Made by a program: the position numbers and the translations under genes
In this document: positions 23,859-31,094 of the stretch, piece by piece
Layout of the letters: every line of letters begins with the position of its first letter
Numbering within the stretch: the stretch's first letter is position 1
The notes under the pieces: generated by a model
Databases searched by the model: none
Seen by the model: only the letters and a program-made list of their open reading frames with translations
What the model was told of the DNA's origin: nothing
Assembly: GCA_900541675.1 (NCBI GenBank)
Contig: UQKU01000022.1
Coordinates: 1-36,955, forward strand
Direction: 5' to 3'
Length of the DNA: 36,955 nucleotides
Source: an uncultured Collinsella sp.
GTDB taxonomy: Bacteria > Actinomycetota > Coriobacteriia > Coriobacteriales > Coriobacteriaceae

Positions 23859-24113
23859 ATGGGTCCGTTTCAGATTCTTCTGTTTGTCGTTTGGGCTGTC
23901 TCTGCCGTGGCGCTGACGATTCTCGTCCTGATGCACTCTGGTAAGGGCACCGGCGTTTCGGATATGATCGCTAGCTCGCTGTATAACTCCAGCTCTGCCA
24001 CGGGCGTCATGGAGCAGAACCTCGATCGCCTGACGGTAATTATGGCCGTCGTTTTTGCCGTGTGTGTCGTCCTGTGCATGTTCTTCTTCCCGCAGGGTAT
24101 CGTCGGCTACTAA
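23859..24113 (+). CDS. secG: SecG preprotein translocase subunit
   Basis: An 84-residue membrane protein with two hydrophobic segments (residues 5-24 and about 58-76) joined by the SecG loop HSGKGTGVSDMIASS. SecG assists SecYE in protein export. ATG at 23859 follows AAGGAGC. It has its own terminator at 24136 and a strong terminator before it, so it is probably transcribed alone; a candidate promoter (TACAGT at 23817-23822) is weak. Linkage to the glycolytic genes and gpmI is common in Gram-positive genomes. Confidence 0.93.
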   Translation: MGPFQILLFVVWAVSAVALTILVLMHSGKGTGVSDMIASSLYNSSSATGVMEQNLDRLTVIMAVVFAVCVVLCMFFFPQGIVGY

Positions 24114-24135
24114 GCACGAGCCACATAAATACTTG

Positions 24136-24166
24136 AAAAGGGTTCCGCAAGTGCGGGACCCTTTTT
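24136..24166 (+). terminator. Intrinsic terminator of secG
   Basis: AAAAGGGTTCCGC pairs with GCGGGACCCTTTT (one G-U) around AAGT, followed by T residues. It lies 22 nt after the secG stop. Confidence 0.92.
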
Positions 24167-24234
24167 GTTTACATATTTGTAACAGAGCCAAAATATCCCC
24201 ACATACTTCGCCCAACTAAAGAAATTCTCGACCG

Positions 24235-24264
24235 TTGACCGGAATTAGCCCCAAATCGTGCATA
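24235..24264 (+). promoter_or_regulatory. Candidate promoter of the second transporter operon
   Basis: TTGACC (24235-24240) and TGCATA (24259-24264), 18 nt apart, precede the binding-protein gene by about 140 nt. A second possible -10 is TACTGT at about 24274. The rest of 24167-24407 shows nothing else recognisable. Confidence 0.4.
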
Positions 24265-24407
24265 AAATGCGCTACTGTATTGAGAAACGTTGGTTCGTTG
24301 TGCATAACCAGCCATAGCAACGGGCGGCGTTTTGATGGTTCGGATCGGATTGTCTCGACATGTGTCCGACTGAACATTTCTTTGTCCTATCTCATAAGGA
24401 GGATGGC

Positions 24408-26084
24408 ATGGCTGATTCTATGTTCCACCAGCCCGTTATGGGTCGTCGCGCCTTTGTCGGCGGTACCCTTGCTGCGAGCTCCATGGCTTTTCTTGCCGCA
24501 TGCGGCAAGAAGGGCGGCGACGCTTCCGGTTCTGAGTCCGGTTCGAAGCTGAACTTCTACATCAACAACCCGGTCTGCATCGACCCCTACAATGTCCAGG
24601 AGGACCAGGGCACTCAGGTCGAGTACCAGCTCTTTGATGCTCTGACCTCTTATGACGCCGAGAAGGGCGAGATCGTTCCGCTGGCTTGCGAGTCCTTCGA
24701 GGCCAACGACGACGCCACCGAGTTCACCTTCAAGATCAAGAAGGCCAAGTTCCACAACGGTGACGACGTTACCTCCAAGTCCTTCAAGCTCGGTTGGGAG
24801 CGTCTGGTCAACACCAAGTCGGCTGTCGCTACCGAGTACGGCCCTTCCGAGGTCTCCTATCACCTTTCCATGGTCGAGGGCTATGACGATCTGCTTGCCG
24901 GTAACGCTACCGAGCTCAGCGGTGTTACCTGCCCCGACGATGAGACCCTCGTCGTCAAGCTGGCTTCCGCTTACGCCGACTTCCCCTTCGTCGCCTCTCA
25001 CCCGGCTCTGGCCCCGGTTCCCGAGTGCGCCGAGTCCGATGTCAAGAGCTTCTACCTCGCCCCGGTCGGTAACGGCCCGTTCATGATGGACGGCAAGTGG
25101 GAGGATGGCCAGGAGATCAACGTCAAGAAGTTCGACGATTACTATGGCGACAAGGCCAAGATCGATGGCATCCACTTCCAGGTCATCAAGGACATGGAGA
25201 CCGCCTACAAGGAGTTCCAGGCCGGTAACCTCGATGTCTGCGACGTTCCCGTCGCTCAGATCGACGCCGCCAAGAAGGATCGCGGCGTGTCCAAGGACGG
25301 CTACACCATGGGTGACGGCGAGCGCATGCTGCTCGGCGCCGAGCCTTCCACGTACTATCTGACCTGCAACACCACGGCCGAGCCGTTCAGCAACGCCGAC
25401 CTGCGCAGGGGTATCTCCCTGGCCATCAACCGTGAAGCCATCTGCAAGACCATCTTCAAGGGTACCCGTACTCCTGCCGACGGCATTGTTCCTCCGGGCA
25501 TCGATGGCTACAAGGAGGGCGCATGGGAGTTCTGCGCCTACGATGTCGACAAGGCTAACGAGTACCTCGACAAGGTTGCTCCCGCTGGCGCTAACGGGGA
25601 TCGTGGCATTAGCGTGACCCTGTCCTACAACCAGGACGGCGGTCACAAGGAGATCATGGAGTCCATCATCGGTGACCTCGCCAAGGTTGGCGTTACCGCT
25701 GTCTCCGATACCCCTGAGTGGTCTGCCCTGCTCGAGCAGTATCAGAACTTTAACTATCAGTTCGGTCGTCTGGGTTGGATTGCCGACTACCCGATCATGG
25801 ACAACTTCCTGTATCCGCTGTTCCACTCCGACTCCCTCGGTGGCGACAACCGCTCCGGTTACAACAACCCCGAGTTCGACGCCAAGGTCGACGAGGCTCG
25901 TACTATTGTTGACGACGAGGAGCGCGTCGCTAAGATGCAGGAGGCCGACGCAATGGTCGCTGCCGACTGCCCGGTCATCCCGATTATGTTCTACACGCAC
26001 ACCATCGCCGGCTCCGATCGCATTAAGCACCTCTATGTCGATCCGCAGAAGCACGCCGATCTGGGTACCGCTGAGCTCGCCTAA
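24408..26084 (+). CDS. oppA: Family-5 (OppA/DppA) peptide-binding lipoprotein
   Basis: A 558-residue extracytoplasmic solute-binding protein. ATG at 24408 follows AAGGAGG (24397-24402) at 5 nt and gives a Tat-like signal with RR at residues 13-14 (GRRAFVGG) and lipobox LAAC with Cys32. Mature features include YQLFDALTSYDAEKGEIVPL, FTFKIKKAKFHNGDDVTSKSF, LRRGISLAINREAICKTIFKGTRTPADGIVPP and the C-terminal EADAMVAADCPVIPIMFYTHTIA, all as in oligopeptide-binding proteins. It differs clearly from the sialic-operon protein. With four downstream genes it forms a standard five-gene Opp/Dpp system; peptide is the likely substrate, exact specificity unknown. Confidence 0.92.
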   Translation: MADSMFHQPVMGRRAFVGGTLAASSMAFLAACGKKGGDASGSESGSKLNFYINNPVCIDPYNVQEDQGTQVEYQLFDALTSYDAEKGEIVPLACESFEANDDATEFTFKIKKAKFHNGDDVTSKSFKLGWERLVNTKSAVATEYGPSEVSYHLSMVEGYDDLLAGNATELSGVTCPDDETLVVKLASAYADFPFVASHPALAPVPECAESDVKSFYLAPVGNGPFMMDGKWEDGQEINVKKFDDYYGDKAKIDGIHFQVIKDMETAYKEFQAGNLDVCDVPVAQIDAAKKDRGVSKDGYTMGDGERMLLGAEPSTYYLTCNTTAEPFSNADLRRGISLAINREAICKTIFKGTRTPADGIVPPGIDGYKEGAWEFCAYDVDKANEYLDKVAPAGANGDRGISVTLSYNQDGGHKEIMESIIGDLAKVGVTAVSDTPEWSALLEQYQNFNYQFGRLGWIADYPIMDNFLYPLFHSDSLGGDNRSGYNNPEFDAKVDEARTIVDDEERVAKMQEADAMVAADCPVIPIMFYTHTIAGSDRIKHLYVDPQKHADLGTAELA

Positions 26085-26180
26085 GAGTTTGCAGCTTCCG
26101 TGAGGGTCAAGTATTTACGTAGACCTCATGGGAAACATACAGTTCTCCCTAACCTGGGGTAAACTGGCTGATGGTAATTT

Positions 26181-26210
26181 TGGGATGCCGGTCTGGCGAT
26201 CGGCATCCCA
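26181..26210 (+). other. Intercistronic stem-loop between oppA and oppB
   Basis: TGGGATGCCG pairs perfectly with CGGCATCCCA around a 10-nt loop, followed by TTTAGG. Probably a partial terminator or 3' stabiliser giving more oppA than downstream message. Confidence 0.65.
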
Positions 26211-26240
26211 TTTAGGTTAATCCCTAGATAGGGGAGTGGT

Positions 26241-27278
26241 ATGGGTAAGTACATCGTTAAACGTGTGCTTCAGTTCATCCCGGTGTTTTTGGGCGTTACG
26301 CTGATTCTGTTCGCCCTCCAGAATATCGTGCCGGGAGATCCGATCAAGCTGATCGGTGGAGACAAGGCTCTGTCCCCCGAGGTGGAGCTTCAGCTTCGCG
26401 TTCGCTATCACCTGGTCCAGACGGACGATGACGGCAACGCGATCCTTGACGAGAACGGCGACCCCGTTCAAACGTCGCTCGTGGACCGTTACTTGTATTA
26501 CATGAACGGCCTGCTTCATGGCGATCTGGGCAATTCGTATCAGCGCAAGCTGCCGGTTACGGAAATCTTTGCCCAGAAGTATCCGTATACGGTCAAACTT
26601 GCCGCGTGCGCCATCGTGCTCGAGGCAATTATGGGTATCGGTGCGGGTATCATTTCGGCGGTAAAGCGTTATTCCTTCTGGGATATTTTGGTAACGCTCA
26701 CCACGTCGATCCTCGTTGCGGTCCCGGCCTTCTGGCTCGGTATGTTGCTGCAGCTGTTCTTTGGCGTCATCCTCAAGGACGCCACGGGCGGTGCAATCTC
26801 CATGCCGATCTCGGGTGCCGGCGGTTCCAGCTCTCAGTATCAGGATTGGATGCACTATGTGCTTCCGACCATTACGCTGGCTTCGGTTTCGACCGCTTAT
26901 GCTGCGCGCATTATGCGCTCGCAGCTGCTTGACGTCATGAACCAGGATTACATCCGTACGGCAAAGGCCAAGGGTCTCTCCAATCGTGCGATCATCGTCA
27001 AGCATGCGCTTAAGAATGCACTCATCCCCGTCGTTACCTATATTGGTGTCGACTTTGGCGGCATGCTTTCGGGCGCCATCCTGACCGAGACGGTCTTCAA
27101 CTGGCCCGGTATCGGCTATGAGGTCTATCGCGCCATTAGCATGCGTGACTGGCCCATCGTTATGGGCGGCGTTACGCTCATCGTTGTCGTCGTCATGGTG
27201 ATCAACCTGCTCGTCGACATTAGCTATGCATTCCTCGACCCGCGCATCCGCCTTGGCGGTCCGTCGGATAAGGCCTAA
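26241..27278 (+). CDS. oppB: Oligopeptide ABC transporter permease OppB
   Basis: A 345-residue permease with six predicted helices. It begins with the family signature YIVKRVLQFIPVFLGVTLILF and NIVPGDP, and has the coupling motif VMNQDYIRTAKAKGLSNRAIIVKHALKNALIPVVTYIG (residues about 228-265) and the C-terminal LVDISYAFLDPRIRLG. The periplasmic loop with VQTDDDGNAILDENGDPVQTSL is longer than in the first transporter. ATG at 26241 follows TAGGGGAG. It heterodimerises with OppC. Confidence 0.94.
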   Translation: MGKYIVKRVLQFIPVFLGVTLILFALQNIVPGDPIKLIGGDKALSPEVELQLRVRYHLVQTDDDGNAILDENGDPVQTSLVDRYLYYMNGLLHGDLGNSYQRKLPVTEIFAQKYPYTVKLAACAIVLEAIMGIGAGIISAVKRYSFWDILVTLTTSILVAVPAFWLGMLLQLFFGVILKDATGGAISMPISGAGGSSSQYQDWMHYVLPTITLASVSTAYAARIMRSQLLDVMNQDYIRTAKAKGLSNRAIIVKHALKNALIPVVTYIGVDFGGMLSGAILTETVFNWPGIGYEVYRAISMRDWPIVMGGVTLIVVVVMVINLLVDISYAFLDPRIRLGGPSDKA

Positions 27279-27292
27279 GGGAGGTACGTCTC

Positions 27293-28228
27293 ATGCAGGA
27301 AACTGATTCTCAGTCTCAGGAGCAGGCTACCGCCACCAAGGTCGCATCTGCTCCCGCCAAGTCCCGCACGCTGTGGGGCGACGCTTTTAAGCGTCTTCGT
27401 AAGAACAAGCTCGCCGTTATCGGTGTCTGCTGGATCATCATCGTCGTTGTGGTTGCCCTGACCGCAGATCTGTGGGCTAAGCCCTGGCTCGGTTCGCCGA
27501 CGGCTTCCGATTCGACCACCATGGCCGAGACATCGCTACTGGCTCCGTGTGCCGAGCACCCGTTTGGCACCGATGCCCTCGGTCGCGACATTCTCGTCCG
27601 CGTTATCTACGGTGCACGCGTTTCGCTTTCTGTCGGTATCATGGCCACCGCCATCTCCACATTGATCGGCCTGGTCATGGGCGCCCTGGCCGGTTTCTAC
27701 GGCGGCATTTGGGATACGATCATCATGCGCTGTGCGGACATCTTCCTGGCGTTCCCGTACGTGCTGTTCGTTGTCGCCATGATCGCCGTTATCGGCCGTG
27801 GTCTTCAGAACGTCTTTATCGCCATCGGCATTCTTGGCTGGCCTTCGATTGCGCGCGTCTTCCGCTCTGCAATCTTGACGGTCAAGGAAAACGACTATGT
27901 TGATGCAGCGCGCGCGATGGGTGCATCTGATGCTCGTATCGTCGTGCGTCACATCTTCCCGAACTCCGTCGCCTCCATCGTGGTCTACGCGACCATGAAC
28001 ATTGGTGGCGCCATTCTGACCGAGTCCGCTCTGTCCTTCCTCGGCATGGGCGTTATTCCGCCTACGCCTTCGTGGGGCTCCATGATTCAGGACGGTCAGC
28101 AGTATCTTCTGACCGCTCCCTGGATGATGATCATGCCCGGTCTGGCAATTCTCTCGACGGTGCTCGCCTTCACCCTGCTGGGTGACGGTCTGCGCGACGC
28201 CCTCGACGTCAAGATGAAGGACGCATAA
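27293..28228 (+). CDS. oppC: Oligopeptide ABC transporter permease OppC
   Basis: A 311-residue permease, separate from any ATPase unlike its counterpart in the first operon. A polar N-terminal 25 residues precede FKRLRKNKLAVIGVCWIIIVV. Then come the family segment HPFGTDALGRDILVRVIYGARVSL, the coupling motif VKENDYVDAARAMGASDARIVVRHIFPNSVASIVV and the C-terminal FLGMGVIPPTPSWGSMIQDGQQYL. ATG at 27293 follows GGGAGGT at about 7 nt. oppD starts 2 nt after the stop. Confidence 0.94.
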   Translation: MQETDSQSQEQATATKVASAPAKSRTLWGDAFKRLRKNKLAVIGVCWIIIVVVVALTADLWAKPWLGSPTASDSTTMAETSLLAPCAEHPFGTDALGRDILVRVIYGARVSLSVGIMATAISTLIGLVMGALAGFYGGIWDTIIMRCADIFLAFPYVLFVVAMIAVIGRGLQNVFIAIGILGWPSIARVFRSAILTVKENDYVDAARAMGASDARIVVRHIFPNSVASIVVYATMNIGGAILTESALSFLGMGVIPPTPSWGSMIQDGQQYLLTAPWMMIMPGLAILSTVLAFTLLGDGLRDALDVKMKDA

Positions 28229-28230
28229 GG

Positions 28231-29322
28231 ATGAAGAAGAACAAGAACTATGTGGACCTGAAGGATCAGCCGGTTCCTGAGGGCCAGCATCTGCTCGAGG
28301 TCGATGACCTTAAGATGTATTTCCACACCGAGGATGGCGTTGTTCGCGCTGTCGACGGTGTCTCCTACACGCTCGATCGCGGCGAAACCCTGGGCGTCGT
28401 CGGTGAGTCCGGCTCCGGTAAGTCCGTGACCGCCATGACCATCATGGGCCTCATCTCGATGCCTCCGGGAAAGATCGAGGGCGGTGACGTTCGCTATCGC
28501 GGCCGCTCCATCCTCGAAATGACCGAGGAAGAGATGCAGCACATTCGCGGCAACGATATCGCGATGATCTTCCAGGATCCTATGACCTCCTTGAACCCGG
28601 TCTATAAGATCGGCAGGCAGGTGGGCGAGGGTCTTCGTCTGCACCGTGGCTACTCCAAGCAGGAGGCGCTCAAGCGTGCCACCGAGCTTTTGGACCTCGT
28701 GGGTATCCCCGAGCCCGAGAAGCGCGTCAATGAGTATCCGCACCAGTTCTCTGGCGGTATGCGTCAGCGAGTCATGATTGCCATGGCCCTTGCCTGCGAT
28801 CCCGATATTCTGATTGCCGACGAGCCCACGACTGCCCTGGACGTTACCATCCAGGCTCAGATTATCGAGCTCATGCAGGAGATGCAGGAGAAGAACGGCA
28901 ACGCCATCATCATGATTACCCATGACCTGGGTGTTGTCGCCGATATGGCCGATAAGATCATGGTTATGTACGCCGGCCGCCCCGTTGAGTTCGGTACTGC
29001 TGAGGAAATCTTCTACGAGAGCCGCCACCCCTACACCTGGGGTCTTATCCGCTCCATCCCGGAGCAGGCAATCGAAGAGAAGAAGCCGCTGACGCCGATT
29101 CACGGCAACCCGCCTTCGCTCATGAACCTGCCTGAGGGCTGCGTCTTCTCTCCTCGTTGCCCCTACGCGACGGACAAGTGCCGCAAGCAGCGCCCTGAGC
29201 GCGTTGTCACCGAGTCCGGTCACTATTCTGCGTGCCACTATTCCGGTGACCCCGAGTTCCTCAAGAACGCTCCTGAGACGTCCCGTACGCGCAAGGATTC
29301 CAAGAAGGGAGGCGAGGCGTAA
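28231..29322 (+). CDS. oppD: Oligopeptide ABC transporter ATPase OppD
   Basis: A 363-residue ATPase: Walker A GESGSGKS (58-65), Q-loop MIFQDPMTSLNPV, signature FSGGMRQRVMIAMAL, Walker B ILIADEPTTALD, switch His in MITHDLGV, and the C-terminal oligopeptide domain with GCVFSPRCPYATDKC and a later Cys, intact here. The start lies 2 nt after oppC and the stop abuts the oppF start, so all five genes form one operon. Confidence 0.95.
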   Translation: MKKNKNYVDLKDQPVPEGQHLLEVDDLKMYFHTEDGVVRAVDGVSYTLDRGETLGVVGESGSGKSVTAMTIMGLISMPPGKIEGGDVRYRGRSILEMTEEEMQHIRGNDIAMIFQDPMTSLNPVYKIGRQVGEGLRLHRGYSKQEALKRATELLDLVGIPEPEKRVNEYPHQFSGGMRQRVMIAMALACDPDILIADEPTTALDVTIQAQIIELMQEMQEKNGNAIIMITHDLGVVADMADKIMVMYAGRPVEFGTAEEIFYESRHPYTWGLIRSIPEQAIEEKKPLTPIHGNPPSLMNLPEGCVFSPRCPYATDKCRKQRPERVVTESGHYSACHYSGDPEFLKNAPETSRTRKDSKKGGEA

Positions 29323-30351
29323 ATGGCAGACAATAACGAGCGCACTCCACTGCTGAAGGTCGAGCACCTCTCCAAGGAGTTTCCCGCAGAGTCCGGCATG
29401 TTCGCCAAGCGTTTTTCCAAGCGCGTCGTCTCTGCTGTAAACGACATCTCTTTTGAGATTTATCCTGGCGAGACCTTTGGTCTGGTTGGCGAGTCTGGTT
29501 GCGGTAAATCCACCACGGGCCGCACTATCATGCGTCTGACCAAGCCGACCGCCGGCAAGGTGTTCTTCCAGGGCAAAGATGTTGCCGAGATGAGCAAGCA
29601 TGAGATCAAGGACATGCGTCGTGAGATGCAGTTTATCTTCCAGGATCCTTATGCTTCGCTCAACCCTCGTATGACCATCGGCGAGATTGTCTCCGAGCCC
29701 ATGACCATTCATGGTGTGGGTACCAAGGAGGAGCGCATTGAGCGCGTCCGTGAGCTTCTCGACGTCGTTGGACTGAACCCCGAGCACATCAACCGCTATC
29801 CGCATGAGTTCTCGGGCGGCCAGCGTCAGCGTGTCGGTATTGCCCGCGCTTTTGCGCTGAAGCCCAAGCTGATTATCTGTGACGAGCCGGTATCCGCTCT
29901 GGATGTGTCCATTCAGGCCCAGGTTCTGAACCTGCTCAAGGAACTGCAGGACAAGTTCGGTACCGCGTATCTGTTTATCGCACACGACCTGTCCGTCGTA
30001 CAGCACATCTCCGATCGCGTTGCCGTTATGTATCTGGGTAAGATGGTCGAGGTTTCGGACTGGAAGACGCTCTATAGCGAGCCTCACCATCCGTACACGC
30101 AGTCGCTGCTGTCTGCCGTGCCGGTTCCCGATCCGGATATCCAGAAGACCCGTAAGCGCATCATCCTCGCTGGCGATCCGCCGTCGCCGCTGGATCCGCC
30201 GACCGGCTGCCGTTTCCACACGCGCTGCCCGATCGCTCAGGGTATCTGCTCCGAGAAGCTGCCCGAGTTTAAGGAAGTTGCACCGGGTCACTGCTGCGCC
30301 TGCCACTTCGCGGAGCCGTTCCCGATCAAGGAATCGCACATCGACCTGTAG
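29323..30351 (+). CDS. oppF: Oligopeptide ABC transporter ATPase OppF
   Basis: A 342-residue ATPase: Walker A GESGCGKS (56-63), Q-loop FIFQDPYASLNPRM, signature FSGGQRQRVGIARAF, Walker B LIICDEPVSALD, switch His in FIAHDLSV, and a C-terminal cysteine domain GCRFHTRCPIAQGIC followed by GHCCACHF. ATG directly follows the oppD stop, with AAGGGAGGCGAGG as ribosome site. Last gene of the operon; a terminator embedded in a large palindrome follows. Confidence 0.95.
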   Translation: MADNNERTPLLKVEHLSKEFPAESGMFAKRFSKRVVSAVNDISFEIYPGETFGLVGESGCGKSTTGRTIMRLTKPTAGKVFFQGKDVAEMSKHEIKDMRREMQFIFQDPYASLNPRMTIGEIVSEPMTIHGVGTKEERIERVRELLDVVGLNPEHINRYPHEFSGGQRQRVGIARAFALKPKLIICDEPVSALDVSIQAQVLNLLKELQDKFGTAYLFIAHDLSVVQHISDRVAVMYLGKMVEVSDWKTLYSEPHHPYTQSLLSAVPVPDPDIQKTRKRIILAGDPPSPLDPPTGCRFHTRCPIAQGICSEKLPEFKEVAPGHCCACHFAEPFPIKESHIDL

Positions 30352-30367
30352 TCGGTTGTTTTCGTCC

Positions 30368-30495
30368 GGGCCCGCCCTGTTGTTACTTTTCAGAACGTCC
30401 TCGGACATGCAAGAAACCCCCGCTGCGCACTGAACTGCGGCGGGGGTTTCTTGCGTCCTGCGGAGTGTTCTGAAAAGTAACACCAGGGCGGGCCC
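30368..30495 (-). repeat. Long palindromic element C (family 2) containing the opp terminator
   Basis: A 128-nt inverted repeat 16 nt after oppF. Outer arms GGGCCCGCCCTG/CAGGGCGGGCCC (12 bp, perfect) continue as a nearly perfect 17-bp stem (30380-30396/30467-30483). The centre is a hairpin with 15-bp arms (30409-30423/30440-30454; AAGAAACCCCCGC facing GCGGGGGTTTCTT), a plausible intrinsic terminator. Between stem and centre is a module shared with element D: on the minus strand ACTCCGCAGG (30457-30466) facing ATGTCCGAGGAC (30397-30408). Confidence 0.85.
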
Positions 30496-30560
30496 TACGT
30501 TAACTCGGCAAGGGGAGTGCGATTCCCTGATCGCTCGCTTAATCTGATAGGGAATTGTGT

Positions 30561-30586
30561 GAGGCCGGAGCCTTGGCTCCGGCCTC
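30561..30586 (+). other. GC-rich stem-loop in the oppF-tRNA interval
   Basis: GAGGCCGGAGC pairs with GCTCCGGCCTC around a 4-nt loop. No T tract follows. It stands between the two large palindromes in a gene-free 594-nt interval (30352-30945) that otherwise contains only hairpins and the tRNA promoter. Confidence 0.7.
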
Positions 30587-30676
30587 CCCATATAAGGGCT
30601 CGGCAAAGCAGAGCCACTAAATTTGCATCAGCCCTCAAAACATGTTTGAGAACGGTGCCTGGAGTACGTGCCCCTA

Positions 30677-30801
30677 GGGCAGGAATGAGGTTGCTTTCCA
30701 ACGCATTCCGCAGGGGGCGGCATTATTTTGTAGCGCGAAGCGCGGATCAAAATAATGCCGCATGCCCGAGGACGCGTTGGAAAGCAACCTCATTCCTGCC
30801 C
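30677..30801 (+). repeat. Long palindromic element D (family 2)
   Basis: A 125-nt palindrome with a perfect 28-bp outer arm (30677-30704/30774-30801), a conserved internal module ATTCCGCAGG (30705-30714) facing ATGCCCGAGGAC (30762-30773), a perfect 13-bp inner stem CGGCATTATTTTG/CAAAATAATGCCG (30718-30730/30748-30760) and a GCGC-GAA-GCGC tip. The outer arms share nothing with element C, only the internal module does. No coding capacity and no transposase nearby. Confidence 0.88.
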
Positions 30802-30841
30802 GAACAGGTCAGTCTACCTGCGCATTTACAAATTCGTAAAC

Positions 30842-30888
30842 TTTTTTCAAAAAAGTGCTTGCGCAGTTCTCGAAACATAGGTTATTAT
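30842..30888 (+). promoter_or_regulatory. Promoter of tRNA-Leu with A/T palindrome upstream
   Basis: TTGCGC (30859-30864) and TTATTA/TATTAT (30882-30888) are 17-18 nt apart. The -35 is preceded by ACTTTTTT-C-AAAAAAGT (30840-30856), a pattern repeated before the tRNA-Gly units at 34370 and 36884. Confidence 0.7.
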
Positions 30889-30945
30889 CTTCCTCGTTGA
30901 ACGCGCGGGTTCAACAAAGCGAACCGCGAATCAACAACATAGCAT

Positions 30946-31035
30946 GTCGGAGTGGCGGAATTGGCAGACGCGCTAGCTTGAGGTGCTAGTGACCGCTTTT
31001 TGGTCATGCGGGTTCAAGTCCCGCCTCCGACACCA
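30946..31035 (+). tRNA. tRNA-Leu (anticodon GAG)
   Basis: A 90-nt cloverleaf with 7-bp acceptor GTCGGAG/CTCCGAC, an anticodon stem CTAGC/GCTAG holding loop TTGAGGT (anticodon GAG), the long variable arm typical of class II leucine tRNA (GACCGCTTTTTGGTC), T-arm with GGTTCAAGTCC, and encoded CCA at 31033-31035. A short hairpin (CGCGGGTTC/GAACCGCG) lies in the leader at 30904-30928. Reads CUC and CUU. Confidence 0.96.
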
Positions 31036-31046
31036 TCGCATTTGAG

Positions 31047-31067
31047 AAGCCTCTTCGGAGGCTTTTT
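31047..31067 (+). terminator. Terminator of tRNA-Leu
   Basis: AAGCCTC-TTCG-GAGGCTT followed by TTTTG: a UUCG-capped 7-bp stem with a T tract, directly after the tRNA. Confidence 0.92.
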
Positions 31068-31094
31068 TGTTACCGATAGACGGTGGGGTCCACG

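Noticed and set aside
30368..30495. Element C as an insertion sequence or MITE of a known family
   Set aside because: No transposase remnant, no target duplication (flanks CGTCC and TACGT differ), and the centre is a good terminator. It is kept as a palindromic repeat of unknown origin.
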